Origin: Hanstruepera neustonica
GTDB taxonomy: Bacteria > Bacteroidota > Bacteroidia > Flavobacteriales > Flavobacteriaceae
Direction: 5' to 3'
DNA length: 64,000 bases
Assembly (NCBI RefSeq): GCF_002895005.1
Contig: NZ_POWF01000001.1
Coordinates: 248,001-312,000 of the forward strand
Shown here: one piece after another, positions 53,151 to 63,094 of the stretch
How positions within the stretch are numbered: position 1 is the stretch's first letter
How the letters are laid out: each line of letters opens with the position of its first letter
Translations under genes and position numbers: made by a program
Notes under the pieces: model-generated
Seen by the model: the letters and a program-made list of their open reading frames with translations, nothing else
What the model was told of the DNA's origin: nothing
Databases searched by the model: none

Positions 53151-55001
53151 ATGGGTAATTTAAATGTCACGCGACTTGTAACAAGAGAAGAAAAATCAGC
53201 ATTTATTGATCAACTTACTAGAGATTTGGAGGCTCTGGAAATGATGTTAGAAAAGGGGTTGATTGAAAAAGAGCCCATTAGAATTGGCGCTGAACAAGAA
53301 TTTTGTGTGGTTGATAGGGATTTTTTTCCATGCAATAACTCACTCGATTTATTAGCAGAAATAGAGGACAATCATTTTACTACAGAGATTGGTAGTTTCA
53401 ATTTAGAAATTAATCTGGATCCATTTGAATTAAAAAACGATTGTTTTTCAAAATTACATGAGCAATTAGTTACACTTTTAGAGAAAGCAAAGGCAGTTTG
53501 TGATAAACACGACTCTAAAATTGTTTTAACGGGAATTTTACCAACTTTTTCATTGAAGCACATTTCCGAAGACTACATGACGAAAGTACAACGCTATCAG
53601 GTATTAAATGAAGCCATAAAAGATTCTAGAAAGCAAGATTTTAGTATCCATATTAAAGGCACTGATGAACTTAACCTCTTGCATGATTCAGTTATGCTTG
53701 AAGCTTGTAATACCAGTTTTCAAACACATTTACAGATTCACCCGGATAATTTTGTTGATGATTATAATTGGGCTCAAGCTATTTCGGGACCTGTTTTAAG
53801 TATTTGCGCTAATTCACCATTGTTGTTTGGCAAAGAGCTTTGGAATGAAACACGTATTGCGTTGTTTACCCAAAGTGTGGACACACGGTCAAATTCATTT
53901 TTACTTAATGAAAAACAATCACGTGTTAGTTTCGGATCTGATTGGGAAACAGGAAGCGTGGTTGACATTTTTAGGGACAGTATTTCAAGATTTAGGAGCC
54001 TAGTTACTTCGGAGTATGATAAGGATAGTGTGGATATGGTAGAGTCGGGAGAAATCCCAAAATTAAAAGCATTGAGTTTACATAACGGAACGGTTTATAG
54101 ATGGAATAGGGTTTGTTATGGAGTAGGAGACGGTAAACCACATTTGCGCATAGAAAATCGCTACCTTCCATCTGGACCCACCACAAGTGATGAAATTGCC
54201 AATATGATGTTTTGGGTTGGTCTCATGTTAGGAAAGCCTAAATCATTAAGAGAAATTCATAATAAATGGTGTTTTAAAGACGTGAAATCGAATTTTTTTA
54301 ATGCTGCTCGATATGGCATGGGAACACAATTTATTTGGGACAACGAGTATATTTCAAGTCATAAGTTGTTATTGGATATTTTGTTACCAATGGCTTACAA
54401 AGGACTTTATAAAGCAGGAATTACCCCAAAGGATGCAGAGAAATATTTAACAATTATAGAAAACCGGATTAAATCACATTGTGGCTCACAATGGATGATT
54501 AAAAGTTATAGAGTACTTCAAAATAAATACAAACCATTTGCTGCGGCACAGGCTTTGGTTGCTGGTATGTATGAAAAACAAGAAAAGGATTACCCGGTTG
54601 GGAGTTGGAGTATATTGGATTATAATTCCTTAAGCGACTTCAAAACTAGCAGAAAGGTAAAGCATGTTATGAGTACCAATATATTTTCTGTTGAGCAAAG
54701 TGATAGTTTGAAATTGGTATTAAATATTATGATGTGGAAAAATATCCATCATATGCCAGTCATAAATGATAAACAAGAATTAATTGGATTACTGTCATGG
54801 AACGATGTTGAAAGTTACATAAGCGATGAAAACATAAACAATATCACTATTGATTCCATCATGCGAAAGCACATAATAACAGCAACAGAGTGGATGACTC
54901 TGGAAGAAGCTCAATCATTGATGACAAAAAACAAGATTAATAGTCTTCCTGTTTTGAAAAACAACAAATTAATTGGAATAGTTACTTCAAAAGACATTTA
55001 G
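53151..55001 (+). CDS. GCS2-family carboxylate-amine ligase fused to a CBS pair
   Basis: This 616-residue protein begins with a glutamate-cysteine-ligase type 2 (GCS2/YbdK-like) domain (about 30-490). That domain has IRIGAEQEFCVVD (metal/ATP Glu residues), EIGSFNLEINLDP, and PHLRIENRYLPSGPT. The last 115 residues (from 502) form two CBS domains (VMSTNIFSVEQSDSLK ... IHHMPVINDKQELIGLL, and IMRKHIITATEWMTLEEA ... INSLPVLKNNKLIGIV), a likely adenine-nucleotide sensor. The enzyme should form an amide between a carboxylate and an amine using ATP; the substrates are unknown. The next gene is an amide-cleaving aspartoacylase-like enzyme 7 bases away. Confidence 0.88.
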   Translation: MGNLNVTRLVTREEKSAFIDQLTRDLEALEMMLEKGLIEKEPIRIGAEQEFCVVDRDFFPCNNSLDLLAEIEDNHFTTEIGSFNLEINLDPFELKNDCFSKLHEQLVTLLEKAKAVCDKHDSKIVLTGILPTFSLKHISEDYMTKVQRYQVLNEAIKDSRKQDFSIHIKGTDELNLLHDSVMLEACNTSFQTHLQIHPDNFVDDYNWAQAISGPVLSICANSPLLFGKELWNETRIALFTQSVDTRSNSFLLNEKQSRVSFGSDWETGSVVDIFRDSISRFRSLVTSEYDKDSVDMVESGEIPKLKALSLHNGTVYRWNRVCYGVGDGKPHLRIENRYLPSGPTTSDEIANMMFWVGLMLGKPKSLREIHNKWCFKDVKSNFFNAARYGMGTQFIWDNEYISSHKLLLDILLPMAYKGLYKAGITPKDAEKYLTIIENRIKSHCGSQWMIKSYRVLQNKYKPFAAAQALVAGMYEKQEKDYPVGSWSILDYNSLSDFKTSRKVKHVMSTNIFSVEQSDSLKLVLNIMMWKNIHHMPVINDKQELIGLLSWNDVESYISDENINNITIDSIMRKHIITATEWMTLEEAQSLMTKNKINSLPVLKNNKLIGIVTSKDI

Positions 55002-55008
55002 ATATAAT

Positions 55009-56211
55009 ATGATAGAAGTATATAGCGAAGCGCTGGATAAAACAATTAGAACAGGTAGAGTAATAGGTAAAATAAACGGCCATAAAAAAGGGCCTACCAT
55101 GGTTTTTTTTGGTGGTGTTCATGGTAATGAGACAGCTGGTGTTTTCGCATTGCATAAAGTTTTTAATCATATAAACCCTAAAGAAATCTCAGGGACGCTT
55201 TATGCAATAACAGGAAATATTTCGGCTTTAGAGGCAAATAAGCGTTATGTGAATAACGATTTAAATAGACTTTGGAAAGAAGCCTCTATTGAAGAAATAA
55301 AAAGTAAAACCATTGTTAATTCAGATGAGGCCGAATTGTTAGAAATATTTGATCTTATTCAGGATATTTTAAACAAAGATTCAGGCCCTTTTTACTTTAT
55401 TGATTTTCATACCACATCAAGTAAAACAATTCCTTTTATCACAATTAATGATGCCCTAATCAACAGAAAGTTTGCAAAGCAATTTCCTGTTCCTGTTGTT
55501 TTAGGTATTGAGGAATATTTAGAGGGTCCTTTGTTAAGTTACATTAATGAACTTGGCTACGTGTCGTTGGGTTTTGAGTCCGGACAACATACTGATAAGG
55601 AAGCCATCATTAATTGTGAGTCATTTATCTATTTGTCATTAGCTTTTTCAAAAGCCATGTCATCAGAATCCATTGTTGGATTTCCCATTTACTACAAACA
55701 ACTTCAGGATCAGAGTTATAGTATTCATGAAACATTTGAAATTACGCATTTGCATTCCATAAAACCAGATGACAATTTTATAATGGCTCCAGGATTCAAA
55801 AGCTTTCAAATAATAACTAAAAACATGTTATTAGCCCATGATTCAAATGGGGAAATCCGGTCTCGATATAATGCCCGTATTTTCATGCCTTTATATCAAA
55901 AAATGGGAAAAGAAGGGTTTTTTATTATTCAGAAAATTAAACCAGTTTTTTTAAAGCTTTCCGAAATTTTGAGACGCCTAAAATTTGACGGTGTATTAGT
56001 ATTATTACCCGGGGTTTCATGGCAAGACAAACGAAAAAAAGTACTTCAGGTTAACTTGAAAATAGCCAGGTTTTTTGCTAAATCATTTTTTCATTTATTG
56101 GGTTACAGAAGTCAAACCGTTGAAAAAAATTATTTGATGTTATTTAATCGAGAACGAACCTCGTTAAAAAGCATGTACAAACATGAATTATGGTATAAAA
56201 AAAGCCACTAG
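55009..56211 (+). CDS. Succinylglutamate desuccinylase/aspartoacylase-family deacylase
   Basis: This 400-residue zinc deacylase shows the family motifs GGVHGNETAG (zinc His38 and Glu41), NNDLNRLW (82-89, substrate Arg) and IDFHTTSS (zinc His134). It should hydrolyse an N-acyl amino acid or a similar amide. Beyond about residue 310 comes a basic extension of about 90 residues (LKFDGVLVLLPGVSWQDKRKK ... ELWYKKSH) not seen in plain aspartoacylases. It is almost certainly cotranscribed with the GCS2-CBS ligase. Its stop codon sits next to the converging gene's stop codon inside a shared terminator. Confidence 0.85.
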   Translation: MIEVYSEALDKTIRTGRVIGKINGHKKGPTMVFFGGVHGNETAGVFALHKVFNHINPKEISGTLYAITGNISALEANKRYVNNDLNRLWKEASIEEIKSKTIVNSDEAELLEIFDLIQDILNKDSGPFYFIDFHTTSSKTIPFITINDALINRKFAKQFPVPVVLGIEEYLEGPLLSYINELGYVSLGFESGQHTDKEAIINCESFIYLSLAFSKAMSSESIVGFPIYYKQLQDQSYSIHETFEITHLHSIKPDDNFIMAPGFKSFQIITKNMLLAHDSNGEIRSRYNARIFMPLYQKMGKEGFFIIQKIKPVFLKLSEILRRLKFDGVLVLLPGVSWQDKRKKVLQVNLKIARFFAKSFFHLLGYRSQTVEKNYLMLFNRERTSLKSMYKHELWYKKSH

Positions 56212-56224
56212 TCAAAGTGGCTTT
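56201..56224. terminator. Bidirectional terminator holding two back-to-back stop codons
   Basis: AAAGCCACT pairs perfectly with AGTGGCTTT around loop AGTCAA. The plus-strand stop TAG (56209-56211) and the minus-strand stop TGA (56214-56212) meet at the loop. A- and T-rich flanks lie on both sides. Confidence 0.85.
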
Positions 56225-56787
56225 ATTGAATATTTTTGAAGCGCGTTTAGTTCATTGTGAATTTTCGCTTCCCAAGTATTTATTTCTTTTTGAGACTCCC
56301 AACCGCTATTTGTTGCTTTTCTAAATTCAGACTGATATGCTCTGCAGGCCTTAAGCAAAACATTATATTCATACTGATACGCCGAAAACCTTCTTTCTTT
56401 TTCAGTTTTCATTTCCTCAAATTTTTTTCGAATTTTTCGGGCAAATAATTCAGCAATATCAAACGTTAGTTGTTCGAACTTTAATAAGTCAGCCTCATAA
56501 TCGGGATGAAAATGGGATTCATTCATGTGAAACTCTGCAACCACAGTCAAATCTTTATAACCTTGTATATAATCGTTTCTATCAACAACAACTTCTAAAG
56601 GATAGAATTCAATTTTATATGCTGTGAAAGTGTAACTGTCATTAATGTCACGTTCTTTTTGAAAATCGCTTATATCAAGTTTGCAACCTTCTTGCCACTG
56701 AATAATATTCTCACTAGTCACAGATTTATCTTGAGATCTAACTAGATTAAAAATCAAACAAAAAACGAAAAGCAATTTTTTGGGCAT
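56212..56787 (-). CDS. DUF922-like secreted protein lacking the HExxH histidines
   Basis: This 191-residue protein has a signal peptide (about 1-18, LVRSQ). The mature part follows the DUF922 pattern of Bacteroidota: an early IIQWQEGCKLDISDFQ, then beta strands, then a helix LLKFEQLTFDIAELFARKIRKKF and a C-terminal coiled helix. In the relatives I remember the helix reads LLKHEQLHFDI, an HExxH zinc-peptidase motif. Here both His are replaced (F and T), so metal-dependent catalysis is not expected. It is one base from the M1 peptidase gene on the same strand. Confidence 0.7.
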   Translation of the reverse strand: MPKKLLFVFCLIFNLVRSQDKSVTSENIIQWQEGCKLDISDFQKERDINDSYTFTAYKIEFYPLEVVVDRNDYIQGYKDLTVVAEFHMNESHFHPDYEADLLKFEQLTFDIAELFARKIRKKFEEMKTEKERRFSAYQYEYNVLLKACRAYQSEFRKATNSGWESQKEINTWEAKIHNELNALQKYSIKPL

Positions 56788-58583
56788 TATTTTTCCAATT
56801 TGTTATTATCTCGATTAATGTCTGCCATCCAATTTTTTGGATCTATTTCTACAGCTTTTACCTCTTTAGAAACCTCAAAGGAGTAATTAGGATTGGCCCA
56901 TGCCCAATCATCTATTATGGTTGCGGATGTTGGTTTTTCACCGCGCATCATCTGTAACGGGATGTAATAGTCTTCAGAGGTTCCATCGGTATAGGTAACC
57001 CTAACATCTAAAGGCATTGGCATTAAACCAATGCGTTCTAAAGACACAGTTTTGCCTTCAACATTTGAAACGGCATAATCAATGGTATTGGTAGTTTGTG
57101 TAAAATCAATTAAATACCAATCCAATTCAAAATTAGTTACTTTTTCAGCTGAACGAATAATATCAATAGGTCTTGGATGTTTAAATGCAAAATCGTTGAA
57201 GTATTTTTTGATGGTTTTCTTTAAATTTTCTTCACCAATTACATAACCTAATTGTGCTAAAAAGACTTCTCCCTTGCTGTAGGCTGAAATACCATAAGCT
57301 TGGTTGAACTCATATCTATCAGCATGGGTAGACAGTGGTTGTTCCTTTCCGGATTTAGCCAAATAAAGATAGCCTCTATACGCATTTACAGTAGGGTTTT
57401 CTTTGCCTTCAGCCATAATATCGTTCATAGCATAATCACTGATGTAACTTGTAAACCCTTCGTCCATCCATTCGTGTTTAGCCTCATTTGTTGCCAACAA
57501 AAACTGGAACCAGGTATGAGCCATTTCATGAGCTGTGACACCAACCAGACTTCCAAATGAGCGGTCGCCAGTAATTAAAGTACACATAGCATATTCCATG
57601 CCGCCATCACCACCCTGAATAACAGAGTATTGGTCATAAGGATACTTTCCAATGTTTTCACTGAAATATTGCATGAGCTCTACGGTTTTAGGCTGAAGTT
57701 TTTTCCAGTTTTCTTTCTTTTCATCATTCAAGGTGCTTTTGTAATAAAAATGAAGCAAAGGACCATCAGGAACTTGCATGGTATCATGAATATATTCAGG
57801 ATCAGCAGCCCAAGTAAAGTCATGAACATTAGGCGCAACAAAATGCAAGGTTTTTTTATCCCCTTTTGATTTCACATTATCTTGAAGGTAGCCAGTTCCT
57901 CCCACAACATAATCTTTATCTATGGTCAATTTCACATCAAAATCACCCCAAACACCGTGGAATTCACGACCTATGTATGGGTCGGCATGCCAGCCTTCAA
58001 AGTCATATTCGGCTAATTTAGGATACCATTGTGTCATTGACAGCGCAACACCTTCTTTATTGTTTCGTCCTGAACGGCGAATTTGAATAGGCACTTGGGC
58101 ATCAAAATCCATATCAAATGTTACTGATTCTCCGGATTGAATAGGCTTTGCCAACTCAACCTCTAAAACAGTCCCAACGGTTTCGTGTTTTAAGACAGTT
58201 CCATTTTGTTTTAAGGAATTGACTTTAATAAAACCAATTTCATTGGGCTGAAGTTTATTAATTCTATCACCAACACGACCGTCAGGATCAGCAATGGTTC
58301 TCGAGCGGACGTCCATTTCACTACCCGGTTGGAAGGCATTGAAATATAAATGATAATAGACACGGTTAAGAACATCAGGTGAGTTGTTGGTATAGACTAA
58401 AGTTTGCTTCCCCTTATATTGATAGGATTCAACATCCATGTCAATTTCCATTTTATAGTCAACGTGTTGTTGCCAATAACAATCTGTATTGGAAGCAGAA
58501 GTGTTTTGGGCAATAATATCACCGCTACCAGCACAGGAAAGGATGAAAACAGCGGCCAAGGCCGAAAAAAGAATATTTTTCAT
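56787..58583 (-). CDS. M1-family zinc metallopeptidase (lipoprotein)
   Basis: This 598-residue protein has the lipobox LSC (Cys17). The N-terminal beta domain leads to the gluzincin site HEMAHTWFQ (352-360) with the third ligand in EWMDEGFTSY (E375). The substrate loop reads GGMEYAM (327-333), where most aminopeptidases have GAMEN. It should be a surface- or periplasm-anchored aminopeptidase-like enzyme. It overlaps the next gene by one base and lies downstream of the S8 protease terminator. Confidence 0.92.
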   Translation of the reverse strand: MKNILFSALAAVFILSCAGSGDIIAQNTSASNTDCYWQQHVDYKMEIDMDVESYQYKGKQTLVYTNNSPDVLNRVYYHLYFNAFQPGSEMDVRSRTIADPDGRVGDRINKLQPNEIGFIKVNSLKQNGTVLKHETVGTVLEVELAKPIQSGESVTFDMDFDAQVPIQIRRSGRNNKEGVALSMTQWYPKLAEYDFEGWHADPYIGREFHGVWGDFDVKLTIDKDYVVGGTGYLQDNVKSKGDKKTLHFVAPNVHDFTWAADPEYIHDTMQVPDGPLLHFYYKSTLNDEKKENWKKLQPKTVELMQYFSENIGKYPYDQYSVIQGGDGGMEYAMCTLITGDRSFGSLVGVTAHEMAHTWFQFLLATNEAKHEWMDEGFTSYISDYAMNDIMAEGKENPTVNAYRGYLYLAKSGKEQPLSTHADRYEFNQAYGISAYSKGEVFLAQLGYVIGEENLKKTIKKYFNDFAFKHPRPIDIIRSAEKVTNFELDWYLIDFTQTTNTIDYAVSNVEGKTVSLERIGLMPMPLDVRVTYTDGTSEDYYIPLQMMRGEKPTSATIIDDWAWANPNYSFEVSKEVKAVEIDPKNWMADINRDNNKLEK

Positions 58584-58601
58584 TGATGAATTGTGTTTAA
58601 A

Positions 58602-58632
58602 AAAAATCCTATCGTTTGAGGATAGGATTTTT
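58602..58632 (-). terminator. Terminator after the S8 protease gene
   Basis: AAAAATCCTATC pairs with GATAGGATTTTT around a seven-base loop. On the minus strand a long T-run follows. Confidence 0.88.
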
Positions 58633-58648
58633 AAAGTTTTTTAAATGT

Positions 58649-60256
58649 TTATTTTGTTTGGCTAGCCATAATTAATGCGTTGTAGGCATTAACCATTTTA
58701 GCTGATTTTGTTAAATCGGCAAATGGCCTAACATCAGAAGGTTCACCACCAACAACAACATTTGTTTTAACTGGTAGTCCCGAATCTAAAATAATTTGTT
58801 TTACTTGGGCAGCCGATAGTTTTGGATAATAAGAACGAATCAATGCAGCTACACCAGCAACGGCAGGAGCTGCCATAGAAGTTCCTCCTTTAGTGGCATA
58901 TTCATTTTCAGGAGTTGTAGAATACACTTTAGCTCCTGGAGCAAAAACATCTACATTATATTTCCCATAATTTGAAAAACCAGCAATCATACCTGACCCG
59001 TATTTTGGCTCTAAAGCCCCAACTGTAATAAAGGTGTTAGACACTTCTGGCCCTGTTCCAATAGCATCATTTGGAAAGACATCTTTTTTGTCAATGTCAA
59101 TACCTTCATTTCCAGCAGCATTGATAAAAAGCACATCGTTATCGCCTGCGTAAGCAATAGCATCTCTCACCCAATCACTATGAGGCGAGTAGTACTTTCC
59201 AAAACTTCCGTTTATTACTTTTGCACCGTTATCAACAGCATAACGAATAGCTAATGCTATATCTTTGTCATATTCGTCACCATTTGGAACTGCTCTTAAA
59301 CTCATAATTTGAACATTGTTTGCCACACCGTTTATGCCCTTACCATTATTACGTTCAGCGGCTATAATACCAGCAACATGAGTCCCATGGCTTTCTCCTT
59401 TTTCAGAAGGCAAAACATTACCATTTCCATAGCCAACATCCGAAAGGTCATCAGGGTCATCACCTGTTTTTCTTCCTTTTAAGTCTTTGTTTAGGTTTGC
59501 ATTCAATTGATCGGTGTAGTATTCAACACCACCTTTAACAGCTTCTAGAACTGCCTCTGAATTATCAAAACCCCTTGCGTACATACTTTGAAGCATTCCC
59601 ACAGCTTGCGTTACCGCGGCATCATCTGTTTTAATGGCAGCAACATCTTCTTTGGTGTAATCTTTTTTGTTCAAATGATTAGCAACGGTTTCATCAGCAC
59701 TTTTCACCATTTCATAAATTTGATCGTAGCGCTGTTTGTTATTAATGGCTTCTTGATATTTTTCTTCATATTCAGCAACTGCTGCATCATATTGAGGGTT
59801 GGTTTTATCACCCTTAACTATAATTCTAACAAACTCCAATTGCTCATCATAGGCATCTCCTAAAAAATTCCAACCATGAATGTCATCTACGTAACCATTT
59901 TTATCATCATCTATCCCATTTCCAGGAATTTCATCTTCATTAGTCCAAACAACTCCATCTAAATCTTCATGTTCGATATCAATACCAGAATCGATTACAG
60001 CAACAATAACAGTCTTTCCTTTCTTATCCTTAATTATTTCTTGGTAAGCTTTGTCAACGCTCATTCCCGGTATAGTGTCCTTAACAAGGTCTAAATGACC
60101 CCAAGTGTGTTTTTCATTTTCTGTTAATTCAGACTCTTTAAGCGGTGTGTTATCAATATTTTCAATAGGTGTTGATATCACTGCTGCCCCACCACCACAA
60201 CTTGTTAACACTACAGCTGTTAAGGAGGCCAATAAAAATGGTTTAATTAATTTCAT
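58649..60256 (-). CDS. Subtilisin-family (S8) serine protease, lipoprotein
   Basis: This 535-residue protein has the lipobox LTSC (Cys20). The catalytic triad is visible: Asp89 in AVIDSGIDIEHEDL, His293 in GESHGTHVAG, and Ser460 in KGGTSMAAPAVAG. About 200 residues separate Asp from His, including a helical insert (about 140-260), which is common in Bacteroidota subtilases. No propeptide inhibitor domain or T9SS signal is visible, so it is probably anchored in the envelope. It has a strong terminator downstream. Confidence 0.94.
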   Translation of the reverse strand: MKLIKPFLLASLTAVVLTSCGGGAAVISTPIENIDNTPLKESELTENEKHTWGHLDLVKDTIPGMSVDKAYQEIIKDKKGKTVIVAVIDSGIDIEHEDLDGVVWTNEDEIPGNGIDDDKNGYVDDIHGWNFLGDAYDEQLEFVRIIVKGDKTNPQYDAAVAEYEEKYQEAINNKQRYDQIYEMVKSADETVANHLNKKDYTKEDVAAIKTDDAAVTQAVGMLQSMYARGFDNSEAVLEAVKGGVEYYTDQLNANLNKDLKGRKTGDDPDDLSDVGYGNGNVLPSEKGESHGTHVAGIIAAERNNGKGINGVANNVQIMSLRAVPNGDEYDKDIALAIRYAVDNGAKVINGSFGKYYSPHSDWVRDAIAYAGDNDVLFINAAGNEGIDIDKKDVFPNDAIGTGPEVSNTFITVGALEPKYGSGMIAGFSNYGKYNVDVFAPGAKVYSTTPENEYATKGGTSMAAPAVAGVAALIRSYYPKLSAAQVKQIILDSGLPVKTNVVVGGEPSDVRPFADLTKSAKMVNAYNALIMASQTK

Positions 60257-60268
60257 GTTTAATTCTAA

Positions 60269-61135
60269 TTATATTAAGTTAAAAACTTCATTACAGTTGA
60301 ATACTTCTTGTAAACGCACGCCTTTTTCGGTATTTTTTACTGTAATAATTTCATTATGTGCATCGTGTTCCAAAAATAAGTAATAATTATTATTCACGGC
60401 CATTTGCAGGAACTTTTCTTTTTCATCTAATGTCAATAGAGGCCTAGTATCGTAGCCCATTACAAAAGGAATTGGTAAATGTCCTGCTGTTGGCAATAAG
60501 TCTGCCATAAAACAAATGGTTTTACCATTGTAATTTATCATGGGAATCATTTGTTTATCGGTATGACCATTTGCGAAAAAAATATCAAAACCAAGAGCGC
60601 TATTCTTCAACACATCTAGTTCTGGAAGACCAGTAAAGTTCAATTGGCCACTTTCTTCCATCGGTAAAATATTTTCTTTTAAAAATGATGCTTTTTCCCT
60701 TTTGTTGGGTTGGGTGGCCCATTTCCAATGGTCTTTATTGCTCCAAAATCTAGCATTCTTAAAAGCAGGCTCATAACCTGTTCTATCCTTATTCCATTGA
60801 ATACTACCACCACAGTGATCAAAATGTAAATGGGTCATAAAGACATCGGTTATATCATGTCTATGGAAACCATACTTTTTTAGAGATTTATCTATGGTGT
60901 CATTGCCCCAAAGATAATAGTAGCCAAAGAATTTATCACTTTGTTTATCACCCATTCCAGTATCTATTAAGATCAGGCGATTACCATATTCAATAAGTAA
61001 ACATCTTGCAGCGATATCAATCATGTTATTGGCGTCAGCAGGATTGGTTCGTTGCCAAAGGGATTTTGGAACCACGCCAAACATAGCACCACCATCAAGT
61101 TTAAAATTTCCAGCGTTTATAGGATATAAATTCAT
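60269..61135 (-). CDS. Metallo-beta-lactamase-fold hydrolase
   Basis: This 288-residue protein has the zinc motif THLHFDHCGG (101-110) and further ligands in ANGHTDKQMIP and FLEHDAH near the end. The N-terminal LYPINAGNFKLDGGAMFGVVPKSLW matches a Bacteroidota subgroup of MBL-fold hydrolases annotated broadly as lactonase-like. The substrate is unknown. It is 12 bases upstream of the S8 protease gene and may share its transcript. Confidence 0.9.
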   Translation of the reverse strand: MNLYPINAGNFKLDGGAMFGVVPKSLWQRTNPADANNMIDIAARCLLIEYGNRLILIDTGMGDKQSDKFFGYYYLWGNDTIDKSLKKYGFHRHDITDVFMTHLHFDHCGGSIQWNKDRTGYEPAFKNARFWSNKDHWKWATQPNKREKASFLKENILPMEESGQLNFTGLPELDVLKNSALGFDIFFANGHTDKQMIPMINYNGKTICFMADLLPTAGHLPIPFVMGYDTRPLLTLDEKEKFLQMAVNNNYYLFLEHDAHNEIITVKNTEKGVRLQEVFNCNEVFNLI

Positions 61136-61252
61136 AGTCTTGCAAATTAATAAAAGTGTTAATATTAAAGAAATGAATGTTAAATCAATAACTTCATTTT
61201 AACATTTAGACAAAATTGTAATTATTTAGTATTTTCACAAAAATTAAAAGAT

Positions 61253-63094
61253 ATGATAGAATTAGCTGGAATAATCATTTTAGGAATTTTAGCACAATGG
61301 GTTGCTTGGCGACTAAAAATACCAGCAATTTTGCCTTTGATTTTAATTGGGCTTTTGGTTGGTCCTATTGCGGCTGAATTTTTATCAGAAGATGGTACAA
61401 AATGGATTGAACCTATTTGGAATGGAGAAAAAGGTCTATTTCCTGGTGACGGTTTATATTACTTTGTATCATTAGCAATTAGTGTAATCCTTTTTGAGGG
61501 AGGTTTGACATTAAAGCGTGATGAAATTAGAAATGTTGGTCCGGTAATTACGAAATTAATCACTCTTGGATCTGTAATAACCTTTTTTGGAGGAGCCATT
61601 GTTGCCCATTATGTTTTCTACTTAAGTTGGGAAGTTTGTTTTTTATTTTCAGCCCTTATAATAGTCACTGGTCCGACAGTAATAACACCTATTTTACGAA
61701 ATATTCCGCTGAAAAAAGACGTGTCGGCTGTTTTAAAATGGGAAGGCATTTTAATTGATCCAATAGGCGCACTGGTTGCGGTTTTAGTCTTTGAATTTAT
61801 AAGTGTTGGTGGCGATAGTGGTTTTACTAAAACGGCATTTATAGAATTTGGAAAGATTATTCTTTTTGGAACAACCTTCGGATTTACCTTTGCCCATGCC
61901 TTAAAGTTTGTCATAAACAGAAATCTCATTCCGCATTATTTATTGAATGTGGTTTCATTATCAACGGTACTATTGGTTTTTGTTGAGTCTGATGTATTTG
62001 CGCATGAATCTGGTTTATTAGCCGTTGTTGTCATGGGCATGGTATTAGGTAACAGCCAACTTCAAAACCGAAAAGAATTACTTTATTTTAAAGAGTCATT
62101 AAGTGTCTTGTTGATTTCAATATTGTTCATTTTGTTAGCGGCCAATATTAGTGTTGATGACTTGATGCTTTTATATAATTGGAATACGGCAGTTTTATTT
62201 GCCATTGTGGTTTTTATAATAAGACCTTTGGCTGTTTTTTTAAGCACCACGGGTTCAAAATTGAAGACAAACGAAAAAACGTTCATTAGCTGGGTTGGTC
62301 CAAGAGGTATTGTAGCTGCAGGAATCGCATCGCTTTTTGGAACCAAACTTATTAAACAAGGTGTTGAAGGGGCCGAATATATCACGCCTTTGGTGTTCAT
62401 GATTGTTTTGGGAACAGTATTGTTAAATGCTACAACGGCTCGATTTGTAGCCAAAATTTTGGGCGTTTTCTTAACAAAAAGTGAAGGTATTTTAATTATT
62501 GGAGCTTCTAAATTTGCTCGTGTTATAGGTCATTATTTGGAATCCAATGGAAGACATGTGGTTCTCATTGACAGTAATCAAACTAATATCAATAAATCTT
62601 TAGAGCTCGGGCTTGAGGCATTGAATGTCAACATATACTCTGAAACTCTTACAGATAATATTGAATTGAGTGATGTTGGTTATTTAATGGCTATGACAGC
62701 TAATTCCGATATTAACAAATATGCTATCAATAAGTTTAGCAAACAATTTGGTGAGAACGGTAGCTTTAGATTGGTTACTCGAGACGAAATGAAAAATAGT
62801 GAGGACAATCCAAAGGAAGGCCTATTTTCTCATACAGACGATTTTATAAAACTAACAGAGGTAACCCGTAAAAATCCGCTTATCAACGAAATACCGATTA
62901 GGGATAAGGATCACTACGATAGGTTAATAGAAATAACCAACAACGACGACGATATTGTCCCACTATTCGTGAAAGACAAAGAAGGGGAGCTTCACATTAT
63001 TTCGTCCTATAATAAGGATACCAATAAGATCAATGATAACTGCAGTCTGGTTTACCTTGGAAAACTATTAAACAGTGATGAAGACAACAATTAG
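61253..63094 (+). CDS. CPA1-type cation/proton antiporter with a TrkA-N domain
   Basis: This 613-residue protein has about 12 membrane helices in the first 400 residues. They include [33 protein letters not shown] and [18 protein letters not shown], the latter two typical of NhaP/KefB-like antiporters. From about 402 comes a Rossmann TrkA-N (RCK) domain ([29 protein letters not shown]). This suggests Na+ or K+/H+ exchange gated by NAD(H) or another ligand. It overlaps the converging lepA by 4 bases. Confidence 0.92.
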   Translation: MIELAGIIILGILAQWVAWRLKIPAILPLILIGLLVGPIAAEFLSEDGTKWIEPIWNGEKGLFPGDGLYYFVSLAISVILFEGGLTLKRDEIRNVGPVITKLITLGSVITFFGGAIVAHYVFYLSWEVCFLFSALIIVTGPTVITPILRNIPLKKDVSAVLKWEGILIDPIGALVAVLVFEFISVGGDSGFTKTAFIEFGKIILFGTTFGFTFAHALKFVINRNLIPHYLLNVVSLSTVLLVFVESDVFAHESGLLAVVVMGMVLGNSQLQNRKELLYFKESLSVLLISILFILLAANISVDDLMLLYNWNTAVLFAIVVFIIRPLAVFLSTTGSKLKTNEKTFISWVGPRGIVAAGIASLFGTKLIKQGVEGAEYITPLVFMIVLGTVLLNATTARFVAKILGVFLTKSEGILIIGASKFARVIGHYLESNGRHVVLIDSNQTNINKSLELGLEALNVNIYSETLTDNIELSDVGYLMAMTANSDINKYAINKFSKQFGENGSFRLVTRDEMKNSEDNPKEGLFSHTDDFIKLTEVTRKNPLINEIPIRDKDHYDRLIEITNNDDDIVPLFVKDKEGELHIISSYNKDTNKINDNCSLVYLGKLLNSDEDNN

